Shown: piece after piece, positions 1 to 10,410 of the stretch
How the letters are laid out: the number at the start of each line of letters is the position of its first letter
Position numbering within the stretch: the stretch's first letter is position 1
The notes under the pieces: generated by a model
The model's input: the letters and a program-made list of their open reading frames with translations, nothing else
The model's database searches: none
Told to the model about the DNA's origin: nothing
Translations under genes and position numbers: made by a program
From: Musa acuminata AAA Group
Lineage: Eukaryota > Streptophyta > Magnoliopsida > Zingiberales > Musaceae
Assembly: GCF_036884655.1 (NCBI RefSeq)
Contig: NC_088347.1
Location: forward strand, 17,700,001 to 17,764,000
Direction: 5' to 3'
DNA length: 64,000 nt

Positions 1-174
1 CTTCCTCTCGTGTTTTTTTTTTTTTCTTTTTTTTTTGAACGAGATGGGGCAGCGAGGAGGTCGAGCGGTGGTCGAAGGTCGCTGGCCGGGGAAACAGCAA
101 CAATGGTGGTGGTGGGGAAGAAGGGAAGCAAGGCTACGGTGGGCTGCACCAAGGATCGTTGCTCTGATACCAAA
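1..174 (-). mobile_element. Leader and primer-binding site of a minus-strand LTR retrotransposon (partial)
   Basis: The stretch at 161-174 reads, on the minus strand, TTTGGTATCAGAGC, the usual plant primer-binding site for initiator-Met tRNA. The LTR lies immediately to its right. The GC-rich bases to the left would be the element's 5' leader, running off the window. A 40-bp direct repeat (161-200 and 202-240) duplicates the PBS and the LTR edge. No coding sequence of this element is in the window. Confidence 0.6.
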
Positions 175-614
175 TGATAAGACTCTAAAGGTCTTATCGT
201 CGCTCTGATACTAAATGATCAGACCCTAAAGTCTTATCGTAAAAAAAAAAGAAGAGAAAGGGGATGATCACTTCGAGGGGATCAGCCTCCTTGATCGCTT
301 CGAGGGGATCGGCCCTCCTCGATCGCTTTGAGGGGATCGGCCCTCCTTGATCGCTTCGAGAAAATCAGCCTCCTAGGGTTTGTCAAAAGACAGAATAATA
401 TTTTTCATAGATTACCGAAAAGAAACAGTTACATCCATATTTGTTATTTGTAGAGTTCTACCTAGAGTCCATCAGGACTTGAACTCTAATAATAATAAAT
501 AAATATTAAATAAACCTCTACTTGACTCTAACTAAATCAAACCGACTCAATAAACAACTGGACTAAATAGACTCAATAAACATTATTCAAAAGCTTAGAA
601 AAAGGGTCCTAACA
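175..614 (-). mobile_element. LTR of the minus-strand retrotransposon
   Basis: Bounded on the plus strand by TGATAAGACTC and GGGTCCTAACA, that is TG...CA ends in both readings, next to a PBS at 161-174. Length about 440 bp. Because the PBS and edge are duplicated, the inner boundary could be 175 or about 215. The LTR contains the tandem 27-28-bp repeats at 266-374. The family is not one I recognise. Confidence 0.55.
266..374. repeat. Four tandem 27-28-bp units inside the LTR
   Basis: Units start with GATCRCTTYGAGGGGATC and end in CCTCCT; four near-identical copies follow each other, and the last has AAAATC in place of GGGATC. They lie inside the minus-strand LTR and may be U3 promoter repeats. 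That role is inference. Confidence 0.8.
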
Positions 615-1110
615 CGGTACCATTGTCCAGACTACCTGGGAGGCCGAGCCTCAAGCGATTCCACCGCTTGACATGACATTAGGTGACTGAATGGGCCATC
701 CATTTGACCCAAATCAGCCCTGATTCGGACCTAGTTAGCTCTTAATTGAGTTAGTATTATTTTCTCCCCAAAGTAACTCAAATTGAAACTCTAACTACGA
801 TAATTAAAGCTAAACAATTATTATGCAAGCAATCCTAGTTGTCTGATACGTCAATTGTTCATCCGAACTCCCGACGAAACTTCTGATACACTCTCGGTAA
901 TCTTCCGACGAACTTCCTACAAGCTTTCGATGCATCGTCTGAACCTTTGGCATATCTCCCGATTCTTTCAGCCTGATGCCTGATCTTTGACTTCGGCCCG
1001 ATATTCGATTCTTTTTAATTGTATTACCTTTTTACGATCATAGTTAGTCCTGTATCACTTTTCTCAACACATGGATTAGATTATTAATTCGTCAATTGAT
1101 TTCATCATCA
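615..1110 (-). mobile_element. Fragment of a Sirevirus-like LTR, reversed
   Basis: Read on the minus strand, this matches the first third of the LTRs of elements A and C: a start close to the TTTTGATGATGAAATCAATTG block, then the GGGCC-rich U3, ending in imperfect GGCGGTGG/CCACC-type motifs near 615-670. It abuts the LTR ending at 614, so one insertion probably truncated the other. No coding content. Confidence 0.6.
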
Positions 1111-2100
1111 AAATCTCGGGACAAAATCATCCCTATGAGAACCTTTTACACTCAATCTCATCTAAGCACTTTAGGGTTTTTTATTCGGTCCTTTTTCATT
1201 TATACGTATTGCTGCATTATTTTGTTAAAATTATTGTGTATTAAGCATGGAAAACTGCTGCAATTTATATGGTATACAGTTTGTTGTTACGCCGCCATAA
1301 TTTTCTACCCGGGAAGGGGGATGATAGAAGATTCTTTTTATCATAGTCGGTCTAAATGCTAGGCTGCCAGCGTTGGTGTTGTAGAAGAGAAGTTCGATCT
1401 ATTAATTTCTTGATTTCCCACCTTGGTTCTACCGCAGAAGGTGCAAGCTTTAATCTAGAAGAAATCTCAAGCAGAAGAGCTTAAATTAATATCATCAAAA
1501 TCAATGAGCTTAGAGCTTAGAAGTTTGATCTAGAGGTTATTCATGCAACCAATCTAGATACTCATTCTTGTTAATCGCTGCTTGGATTCATGTTGAGTTT
1601 ATTAATTGAATTAGTGATTTAGCTTCTTCATTAACTTTGATACTCGTGAATGTTATGGCTTCCATTATATTCAGTGCAATACATAGCATGGATGCTATGT
1701 AACATATGGTAACTACTTGGTAAAAATTCATTCCCTCAGGTCATCCTTGTTATGTTGATTGTGACTATATATGTCTTTGAAGAACGAGTTTAGTCTTCTG
1801 TTACAAATCTTGTGTGTTCATGAGATTTAGCACTCCTATGAGCTGTAATTCCTTTGTCTTGATCAATAATATGTATTCTTAGTTGCCAACGCCAAATGAC
1901 CTGAGAAGAAGTTGGGGACTGGTAGTATGTTGAGATTGCCCTGTATGTTACACCAGGCTTCTCTTGGAATGGGTAGCCTTTTAAGGTTGATCTTTTAGTA
2001 GATTATCACGTTTTACTTGGTTGTAACTTAAAGCTTTGCATTTTGTCATTAATTTTTTTTCTGGTGTGATTCCAGAATTCTTTCTGGACTATTATTTGCA
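1111..2100. other. No recognisable gene
   Basis: AT-rich sequence with scattered stops in all frames. The short open frame at 1096-1362 has no recognisable motif. From about 1370 the T-rich, intron-like texture suggests remains of the gene whose last exon lies at 2288-2463, but I cannot place any exon here. Confidence 0.4.
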
Positions 2101-2374
2101 TAGTCTTCCAAGTTATTTTTCTCATTAACGAGTACAATTATAGGATCTTACAGTGCAAAGTAGAAGACTTGTTCCAAGAGGATGTCATGGTGCTGCTGCT
2201 GCTGCTGCAAGAGGGCATTTTAATTGGGAACATCACTTAGTCTTCCAAGTTATTTTTCTCATTAACGAGTACAATTATAGGATCTTACAGTGCAAAGTAG
2301 AAGACTTGTTCCAAGAGGATGTCATGGTGCTGCTGCTGCTGCTGCAAGAGGGCATTTTAATTGGGATCTATCAC
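2101..2374 (+). repeat. Tandem duplication of a 137-bp exon-edge segment
   Basis: The segments 2101-2237 and 2238-2374 are almost identical, each beginning TAGTCTTCCAAGTT and containing a short GCT/CTG run. Each holds a polypyrimidine tract and AG (intron end) followed by coding sequence. The copies differ mainly at their last bases. The 137-bp spacing is not a multiple of three, so the copies are in different frames. Confidence 0.85.
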
Positions 2375-2463
2375 TTGAGCACCTACCTGTTCTTGGATTA
2401 CCAGATCAGGGAATCCCTCATCCTTTTGATGACAAACGCACGCTCTACTTCAATGATCCATAA
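2288..2463 (+). pseudogene. Last-exon fragment of an unidentified gene
   Basis: After an acceptor-like TTACAG, one frame reads SRRLVPRGCHG, an alanine run coded by GCT repeats, RGHFNWDLSLEH, then LPVLGLPDQGIPHPFDD and KRTLYFNDP before a TAA at 2461-2463. The composition looks like real protein. I do not recognise the family. The copy of the exon start 137 bp upstream loses the frame, and no upstream exons are apparent, so this is probably a broken or displaced gene end. An intact gene with further exons upstream of the window cannot be excluded. Confidence 0.4.
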
Positions 2464-3423
2464 AGGTACATTTTCTCTTTCTTTATTGACGAGTCCAGCT
2501 TTCAATTCGAAAGGAATCAAAGTTCACAGGCCCACGTCTTTGTATCTTATATTTTAACTCGACTCGACAGAGTGAACACGCCGTCATGTTAATGCACATC
2601 TAATTGAAACTATGTTTCTATTTTAGAGAATTAAGTCGATCCTGAACCACACACGAGCTCGAGTTCAAATTGATCACGAACATCGAATCTGATGTGGGAT
2701 GGTGTCCTGTTGATGGGACACAAACAAGATAGTGATTGACTATGAACTGCCCACATCTTTACATGACCCCACGCATCGATCTATGGCTTTGGGTCGGGTC
2801 ATATATGGTTGTGACCCCCGTGATTTCCACCGTACCATGGTGGTACAAATCTCCCGACAGTGGATCAACCTACAAGAATCATCTAATTATGCTACTAACT
2901 GCCAAAACCTAACAAAAAGGACAAATTCTGTAGAAGGTGAGAACACCTCCACCTCTGCATTTTTTTTATGGTAGGTGTCATCATTTCATTGGTGTCACGC
3001 CACGTGGTTGGAGAGAGAGAGAGACTCGTGGCCTAGTCTACAGTAGTCTTGCCACTTCTGCGTCGTGCCTGTGGAGCCGACGTGTCGCGTGGAACGACGC
3101 TGGGCGATACGATCGAGCGACGCCGACCTTCTGATGCACGCCATCCTGACGCGCCACGTTGACGGAGAGAGAGATCTTGAGAAAGCCGACGAACCGGGCG
3201 AGGAATTGGCCCCGGCGGTGCAGGGGCGGCAGTCAACTCGCGTTATTCTCGGCGCACGTCAGTTCAACGGCGTGGTGACCGGCAACAGCCGGTACGTGAG
3301 AGGGGAGCCACATCGCGAATGTTTCGATCAAGACACTTTATAGCCGATCATCAACGAAGACCTTGTCCTGAGCGACGGACGCACTCTTTCTCGCTTCGAG
3401 GAGTATTTGGTGCCTCGATCCAG
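2464..3423 (+). promoter_or_regulatory. Upstream region and 5' UTR of the GRAS gene
   Basis: Unique-looking sequence that becomes GC-rich from about 3040 to 3300. A weak TATA-like TTTATAG lies near 3337 and a purine run (GAGAGAGAGAGA) near 3010. Several short open frames on both strands look like products of base composition. A 5' UTR ending at the donor CCAG|GTAAAA at 3423 is plausible. No further element can be supported. Confidence 0.4.
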
Positions 3424-3710
3424 GTAAAAACCCTCCCTTTCTTCGTGGATTCCTTGGCCATCTTGTGATAGATCTCGTCTTTTGCTGGTGTTATCTTCGT
3501 TCCCTGATTTCAGCTAGTCGTCGATTCCTCTATTCTACTCTTTTCAATTTCACGGATCTAATCGCTTTGCTATTGTTTCGAAATCTATGGACGCCGTTTC
3601 GTGTTCCCTTGAGATGTTAGCTTTACCGCTCTCACCTTTCTTGTTTCTGCTGTTGGTATGAAACTTGTGATGAGAGTAGCATTGACTTGTCATATGGATC
3701 TTCGTGGCAG
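3424..3710 (+). other. Probable 5'-UTR intron of the GRAS gene
   Basis: Donor CCAG|GTAAAA at 3423/3424, a T-rich body and an acceptor GTGGCAG ending at 3710. Alternative acceptors are at 3726 and 3734. Genes of this GRAS subgroup often have an intronless coding region with an intron in the 5' leader. The acceptor choice decides whether the small uORF at 3694 is in the mRNA. Confidence 0.45.
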
Positions 3711-3744
3711 ACTTGGTCTCGGTCAGAATAGCAGTGGTATCTGA
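3694..3744 (+). other. Upstream ORF of 16 codons before the GRAS start
   Basis: ATG at 3694 opens MDLRGRLGLGQNSSGI and stops with TGA at 3742-3744, 49 bases before the chosen GRAS start. If the leader intron ends at 3710 or later, this ATG is spliced out. It matters only for retained-intron transcripts. Confidence 0.3.
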
Positions 3745-3793
3745 AGTTGTTTTGGTGAAATCTGCTACGGAGGGTGATGAGAGTTTGGTTGCC

Positions 3794-6205
3794 ATGGGTA
3801 CCGGAATTCGAGATTTCCGGGCAGTGATTAACGAATTCAAGCATGACCACCTCTTCCCCGATCCGATCACTGCCGAAGGCTTCAAGCTCGGAGCGCCGCC
3901 GGCGATGACTGCCTCAAATCATACTGGCTTATTCGACCTCCAGAGTATTCCCGCTGTACATACCCTTGATTCCACATCTGATTCGAGTGCTGTGTTCAGT
4001 ACTGGCATGGATGGCGGATTTAGTTATGGTCTCTTCACCGAGGAGAATGCCTTGAGTAGCTTAGACCTAGGAGAACCACAGCCCTTTTCGAATCTCCCGG
4101 ATGTTCATCCTGGGTTTTCACCTTCGGTTTCCACCCCAAACTCCAACCTTGTGCCATCTTTGAGTGTAAGCACCAAGGTCGATGTCTTGGAAGACTCTGA
4201 GATCTTCTCTGACATTGTCCTCAACTATATTGAGCGGATGCTCATGGAGGAGAACATTGATGAGAAATTTGATGTATATCCAGAACACCCTGCTCTCAGA
4301 GTTGCAGAGAAACCCTTTTATGAGATCTTAGGTGAGAAGTTCCGACATTCAGCTGATCAGCCATCATCGTGTTCCAGCCATTTCTCGGATAACCCCAATG
4401 ACCTTAACCACCATGGGAGTTCCAGTGTCAATATCGGTGGCAGCATGGTTGCCGGCAATAGCTGGCCATATGATCCTATCGAGTACTCTCAGCTACAAGC
4501 TCATCCTGTCGTTGACGGCTCTTCACAGTCTTCGTTTTCTTCAACAAATATTTTTGGTAATATCGTACTAGGGGTTGAGGAGTCTATTCTAAGCACACTT
4601 ACGGATCCTGATTTCGTTACTGAAAGCCAACCTGCTTGGCAATTCCAGAGGGGAGTTGAGGAGGCATGCAAATTCCTTCCAAGTGCTGATAGGTTGGTAG
4701 TCAACTTGGAAGCTGATGGTTTCTCCTTACTTCAAGGGACAAAAGAACAAAGGAGACTGGTTGAGGTCAAAGAAGAGACTGAAGACAAAGAACACCCGGT
4801 TCATCCAGCGAGGGGTCGGAAGAATCCACATGGGGAGGATTTGGATACAGAGGGAAGGATCAATAAACAGTCAGCGGTTTTCATCGAGGAGACTCTTCGC
4901 ACAGAAATGTTTGATGATGTTCTGCTATGTAATGGGGAAAATTGTGCAAAGGGTGTCAATGAACTCCGACTGAAATTGCAGAACCAACTAAGCAAAATTT
5001 CCCATATCTGTCATTCTAAAGGATCAAGTAGGGGAAGGGGTCGAGGGAAGAACCAGTCAAAGAGGGAGGTGGTGGATTTTGAAACTCTCCTCATTCAATG
5101 TGCTCAAGCTGTGGCGACAGATGATCATCCAAGTGCAAATGAATTGTTGAAACAAATCAGACAGCACTCTTCTCCTCATGGAGATGCGAACCAGAGGTTA
5201 GCCCATTGGTTTGCCGATGGCCTCCAGGCTCGCCTTGTGGGTACAGGAAGTCAGGTCTACCATTCCCTGGCTGCATACCGGATTCCTGTTACTGACATTC
5301 TAAAAGCTTACCAGCTTTATCTGGCTGCTTGCCCTTTCAGAAAGATCTCTCACTTCTTCTCTACCCAGACCATTGTAAATGTGGTGGAGAAGGCAACGCG
5401 GTTGCACATTATAGATTTTGGCATATACTATGGTTTCCAGTGGCCAGATCTCATGCAACGCCTTTCTACTAGGCCTGGTGGGCCTCCGAAGCTTCGCATG
5501 ACCGGTATCGATGTACCTGTGCACGGATTCCGTCCGACGGAGCTGATTCATGAAACAGGGCACCGGTTAGCTGATTATGCACGCAGTTTCAACATCCCTT
5601 TCGAGTTTCGGGCAATTGCTGCTAAGTGGGAGACCATTCGAGTAGAGGATCTCAACATCGATAAAGATGAGGTGTTGGTGGTCAACTGTTTGTACAGGTT
5701 TAGGAATCTGATGGATGAGACGGTGCTAGTGGATAGTCCAAGGGATGCAGTCCTGAAAACCGTAAGAAAGATCAACCCAAATGTGTTCATTCATGGTGTC
5801 CTTAATGGCACGTACGGCGCTCCATTCTTCCTCACACGTTTTCGGGAAGCTCTGTTCCACTTTTCTTGTATGTTTGACATGATTGAGATGACCGTGCCAC
5901 GTGAGGATGAACCCAGACAGCTGATCGAAAAGGTTATGTTCGGCCGGGAGGCTCTCAATGTCATCTCTTGTGAGGGTACAGAAAGGGTGGAGAGGCCGGA
6001 GACCTACAAGCGGTGGCATGCAAGGAACCTGAGGGCCGGGTTCACTCAGCTTCCATTGAACCCTGACATCGTGAAGAAAGCAAAGAACAAGGTGAAATCC
6101 TGCTACCACAAGGATTTTGTTGTTGTCGAAGATAGCCAATGGCTGCTACAGGGGTGGAAGGGGAGGATCATTTATGCACTATCCACATGGAAATCGAATA
6201 GATAG
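3794..6205 (+). CDS. GRAS-family transcriptional regulator, LISCL subfamily (SCL9/14/33-like)
   Basis: Intact, intronless, 803 aa. I start at 3794 because GCCATGG is an excellent plant start context and the reading matches the family's start; the frame is open upstream to 3704 but has no ATG there. Residues about 139-187 carry the LISCL N-terminal signature (VLNYIERMLMEENIDEK, then AEKPFYEILGEKF). A basic RGRGRGKNQSKRE stretch at about 412-424 could be a nuclear signal. The GRAS domain fills residues about 425-803: LHRI (FETLLIQCAQAVATDD), VHIID (LHIIDFGIYYGFQWPDL near 536), LHRII, PFYRE (about 628-715) and a C-terminal SAW block (W..GWKGRIIYALSTW). Family members act in the nucleus as co-regulators, for example SCL14 with TGA bZIP factors in xenobiotic stress responses. 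That role here is by homology only. It is next to repeats and has no operon-like partner. Confidence 0.95.
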   Translation: MGTGIRDFRAVINEFKHDHLFPDPITAEGFKLGAPPAMTASNHTGLFDLQSIPAVHTLDSTSDSSAVFSTGMDGGFSYGLFTEENALSSLDLGEPQPFSNLPDVHPGFSPSVSTPNSNLVPSLSVSTKVDVLEDSEIFSDIVLNYIERMLMEENIDEKFDVYPEHPALRVAEKPFYEILGEKFRHSADQPSSCSSHFSDNPNDLNHHGSSSVNIGGSMVAGNSWPYDPIEYSQLQAHPVVDGSSQSSFSSTNIFGNIVLGVEESILSTLTDPDFVTESQPAWQFQRGVEEACKFLPSADRLVVNLEADGFSLLQGTKEQRRLVEVKEETEDKEHPVHPARGRKNPHGEDLDTEGRINKQSAVFIEETLRTEMFDDVLLCNGENCAKGVNELRLKLQNQLSKISHICHSKGSSRGRGRGKNQSKREVVDFETLLIQCAQAVATDDHPSANELLKQIRQHSSPHGDANQRLAHWFADGLQARLVGTGSQVYHSLAAYRIPVTDILKAYQLYLAACPFRKISHFFSTQTIVNVVEKATRLHIIDFGIYYGFQWPDLMQRLSTRPGGPPKLRMTGIDVPVHGFRPTELIHETGHRLADYARSFNIPFEFRAIAAKWETIRVEDLNIDKDEVLVVNCLYRFRNLMDETVLVDSPRDAVLKTVRKINPNVFIHGVLNGTYGAPFFLTRFREALFHFSCMFDMIEMTVPREDEPRQLIEKVMFGREALNVISCEGTERVERPETYKRWHARNLRAGFTQLPLNPDIVKKAKNKVKSCYHKDFVVVEDSQWLLQGWKGRIIYALSTWKSNR

Positions 6206-6849
6206 TAGAAACCACAGGGCTAATATCGGTCGTTCATTCATTATAAAGGTGATTTTTGCTGCAAGAGTTGCAGTTCACACTTTCATCATTCTTTTTATGC
6301 CCATGAAAACTTCGACATCTCTGTGCATGTCAAACATGGTTTGTTTTCAGTTGATAGGTCACCTGACTTGAAAGGTACGATTGGGGATATGTTTGTTTGG
6401 TGAAACTTATCAGTATCTTTACTCGAAGCAAGTCTCATCTGTGAATTGCCTAAAGAATTTTGTGCCCTGTGATGGTAAATGAGTCTTTTTATTTCCCCCC
6501 CCCCCCCCAAAAAAAGAAAGAAACTTTGATTAATTCAGATATGAAACTACACTGAGATCAGCAACCAGAAAAAAGTTAAAATGGTGCTCTGAGATGATTT
6601 GACCCTATTTGCCAATCCATTTCTCTCACGAAAAATATAAAAAAGAGATCAAAATTGTACAAGTGAAAGAGCATTCAAAAAAATAGATGAATAGCATTAT
6701 CAATCACAGTGGAACTCACATAGGTAGTATAAATGCTTGAGGACAAATATCAAGATTGGCTAAATGATCAGTAGTGGGCAGTTTAGGCAACAAGAGTTTC
6801 CAGCAGAAACATAAGGGGAAGGACCTTGCAAAAACGTTTTCAATTAACA
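6206..6849 (+). other. GRAS 3' UTR and adjoining spacer
   Basis: The UTR probably ends before or near the C-run at 6496-6510, which is followed by A-rich sequence. No clear AATAAA was seen. Beyond it the sequence is AT-rich and grades into the minus-strand LINE remnant. No gene is visible. Confidence 0.4.
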
Positions 6850-9800
6850 AATGTATAATAAGCATGAACAATGAAGGCATTCACCAGAATCACACAAGAA
6901 AAGCTTAAGTTGATTTAATTAATTGTTGCCCATGTGATAACATCTCCAAATTCATCTATCCTCATTGGGGTGATAAAGATAAAACTAGATCCTTAATAGC
7001 TGGAATAACAACAGAAGCAAGGCATTGAGCAACAATGTCCATATGCCAAGAACCATCACTGAAGAATTGACATAAACATATATAATCATTTAAAACAGTA
7101 ATATCCACATAATAAGCAGGTTTAAACACAATAGGGATCTCGAAAAGTCAACAATCCTTTATTAGTGAATTATCATTCCGATAAAAGTAATCCAGATGTT
7201 ACATGACCTTAGTAAAGGATTTTCAACACTAATCAATGTTTTTGATAGCATTGATGCTCAGAGGGTGGATCTCATCATACTTAATATGGACAATTCTTAA
7301 CTAAATGATATAGGCCCTGTTAAGATATTACATTACTCTTTTGATTTGATAAGCAAACTTAATAATGCGAAGATTATGAGTTCAAAGACCCTCATTAATC
7401 TTATGATTTTAACTTTGTTCCAACTAGCAAAGTGAAGGCCTTTAGCATTAGGCTCCTTTTGTCATAAAAAAATCATGGACAATCCTTTTAATAGATTTGA
7501 TAACGGATTTAGACATTCAAGTATTAGATAGCATATGAACGCGTTTAACTAAGAGAATAAAATTTTTTAGAGTAAAACTTGAGATAAGTGAAAGGATTGC
7601 CTAACTGACCTTTTGCTAGATTCATTGAATATTAGGTTTAAAGACAACTAAGGTATACATTTAGGAGCTATAAGAGTATCAAGGTACTTAAAAAGGAAAA
7701 AAGGAAAGGTTCTCCTAATATGCTTTGAAAAGAAGATTTCAATTTTTAAGCTATTAATCTTTTGATTGATCATCATCTCATATTTCTTAAAAATCCTAAG
7801 AATTGTGGCACACTGTTTCCTATTTGTTCTAAAGCAAAGCAAAATATAATCTATGTTCATGAGATGCGGAACTTTAAAAGAGTGTTTGAAATAGAATGGG
7901 TAAAAAGTTACAAGAAGGATGTATAAGGGGACAAAGGATCCCCTTGTCTACTGCCTCTATTATTTTTAAACGAATTAGATACCTCACCATTTACATAACA
8001 TGAAAAGATAAGAGAAGATATGCATAAATTAATCCAAGCAATAAAAATAGAAGCTAAATGCCTTGAAAGCATTAGGAATAACCTTCCAAAAAAAGGTTAT
8101 CATAGGTTTTTTCTAAGTCAATTTTCATATTACCCAATGATTCTTACCTTTGGAATCATGAAATGGATAATCTCCTATATCACAAGGATATTATATTGAA
8201 ACCTTCTATCTAGTAAGAAGGTTAATTATTCTTTAGAGATAATTTTTGAAAGATAAGGTTTGATTCTATTAACTAGGATTTTGTCCAAGATATATTAATT
8301 TAACCTAATGATTCTTGTCTTTGGAATCAAATATGGAATGAGTAATCTCTTAACTATAAGGATATTATCTTGAATCCCTATACCTGATAAGAAAACTAAT
8401 TATTCTTTGAAGATGATTTTCGAAAGATAAAGCTTAATTTTGTTAGCTATGACACAGCATGATATAAGAAACCTAAAGAATAGAATTAGTCCAAGATAGT
8501 CCTGAGTTGATCAGCAATAGTCTCCCAACTACTATGATAGAACTCAATTGTATAGCTATTCGGGCCAGGACTTTTACCATAACATAAAGATTTGACCGCA
8601 TCCTACACCTCCTTTCTTAGAAAAAAGGCATCATAAGAGAAAGGCTCTCCTGAGTTAAAAGACTATTTATGTTAAGCCGAACTAAGGAGTAACATCACTA
8701 TTTGAAGGTTAGTTACAAAGCATATAGTATTGATTGACAAAAATCTATAAAATATCAATTTGAAAGGTAAAGGAGTGATCATTATGTTTTATTAGTTGGA
8801 TACAATTAAGACAAATATAGATGGTGATAGAACTATGGTAGAACTTAATGTTACGATCTCCATCTGCAATCCACTTAATCTTGGCCTAAATCATCATTTC
8901 AAGTTAAGCTACCTAAGAACAATTTGAAAATGGTATTTTACGCTAGTACCAACTCCTCTTAGTTTGAAAATGGTATTTTATGCTAGTATCAACACCTCTA
9001 GTCAAAATAACATATGGGATTTTTTTTTTGTACCTTATTGGTTTTCTTAATCAATCATAATTTTTAATAGGAGATTTTAATTGATTTCATCATCAAAATA
9101 TCGAGATGGGACAAAATCATCAATTGATTTCATCATCAAAGTCAATTTTCATTATTACCTAATAATTCTTACCTTTGGAATCAAACATGAAATGGATAAT
9201 CTCCTATATCATATCATGAGGATATTATCTTGAAACCTTCTATCCAGTAAGAAGGTTAATTATTCTTTAGAGATAATTTTTGAAAGATAAGACTTCAATT
9301 CTATTAACTAGGATTTTGTCCAAGATATATTAATTTAACTTAATGATTCTTGTCTTTGGAATCAAATATGGAATGAGTAATCTCTTAGCCATAGGATATT
9401 ATCTTGAATCTCTATACCCGGTAAGAAAACTAATTATTCTTTGAAGATGATTTTTGAAAGATAAAACTTAATTTTGTTAGCTAGGATTTTATCCAAGATA
9501 TAGTAATTTACGTTACACAAATAGATAAGTCAAAAATCCTTATGGAGACGGGTTGTGACATTTTGGAATAAACACAGTATGAGTCTTGATCTAATTATGA
9601 TATAAGAAACCTAAAGAATAGAATTAGTCTAAGATAGTCATGAGTTGGTTAGCAATAGTCTCCCAACTACTATAATAGAACTCAATTGTATAGCTATTCG
9701 GGTCGGGACTCTTACCGTAACCTAAAGACTTGACCGCATCCTACACCTCCTTTCTTAGAAAAAAGACAGAAAGGCTCTCATGAGTTAAAAGACTATTTAT

Positions 9801-10205
9801 GTTAAGCCGAACTAAAGAGTAACATCACTATTTGAAGGTTAGTTGCAAAGCATATAGTATTGATCGACAAAAATCTATAAAATATCAATTTGAAAGGTAA
9901 AGGACTGATCATTATTTTTTATTAGTTGGATACAATTAAGACAAATATAGATGGTGATAGAACTACGATAGAACTTAATGTTATGATCCCCATCTGTAAT
10001 CCACTTAATCTTGGCCTAAATCATCATTTCAAGTTAAGCTACCTAAGAACAATTTGAAAATGATATTTTACGCTGGTACCAACTCCTCTTAGTTTGTAAA
10101 TGATATTTTATGCTAGAACCAACACCTCTAGTCGAAATAACATGTGGGATTTTTTTATCCCTTATTGGTTTTCTTAATCAATCATGATTTTGAATAGGAG
10201 ATTTT
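6850..10205 (-). mobile_element. Degenerate LINE (L1-type) reverse transcriptase remnant
   Basis: On the minus strand, broken frames read as plant LINE ORF2. A block near 8600-8470 (and again near 9740-9610) gives AVKSLCYGKSPGPNSYTIEF, matching the RT motif around PGPDG. Another near 8270-8180 gives NRIKPYLSKIISKE followed by a degraded 'RRFQYNIL'. Region 7860-7648 gives 'KQCATILRIFKKYEMM' and 'NQKINSLKIEIFFSKH', the stretch after the catalytic FADD; here that motif is damaged (NIDYILLCF). Further left, at about 7060-6880, a degraded C-terminal region reads FSDGSWHMDIVAQC and DVITWATIN. Stops and frameshifts throughout make it non-functional. Its 3' end would be near 6.8 kb, but no poly(A) is evident. 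Confidence 0.75.
8115..10205 (-). repeat. About 1-kb tandem duplication within the LINE, with 171-bp sub-repeats
   Basis: Sequence 8115-9081 recurs at 9139-10205 with scattered differences. The offset is 1024 bp at the left edge and 1138 bp by 8541/9679, because the left copy lacks about 114 bp found near 9500-9610. Within each copy the block starting AATGATTCTTRYCTTTGGAA occurs twice, 171 bp apart (8136 and 8307; again in the right copy), each coding the same RT motif on the minus strand. Confidence 0.8.
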
Positions 10206-10269
10206 AATTGCATTAATGAACTTGTGACTAATCTGTGGGTTCTCCCTTTCTGGTAACACTTTTTATCCG

Positions 10270-10410
10270 TTCACTTAGGAACTTTATTGCTAACAATGGC
10301 CTCATGGACCTTGGATTTGAGGGTTCCAGGTTTATGTGGTCAAATAAACATAAAGAGTTTATGAAAGTTTTTGTTCGACTTAATCATGTCGAGGGTGTTC
10401 TACTTGTGTG
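10270..10410 (+). pseudogene. LINE endonuclease fragment (plus strand)
   Basis: Plus-strand translation gives NFIANNGLMDLGFEGSRFMW followed by SNKHKEFMKVFVRLNHVEG. This is the typical plant LINE endonuclease block (N.LLDLGF.G..FTWSN......RLDR). It is in the opposite orientation to the neighbouring RT remnant, so it is either a separate insertion or an inverted piece. It is cut on the right by the LTR of element D. Confidence 0.65.

Noticed and set aside
1096..1362. 88-aa open frame near the left end
   Set aside because: It starts inside a reversed LTR end and has no recognised motif; chance frame.
3704..3793. Thirty-residue N-terminal extension of the GRAS protein
   Set aside because: The frame is open but starts at GTG with no ATG. 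The first ATG in frame, at 3794, has a strong start context and fits the family's N-terminus.
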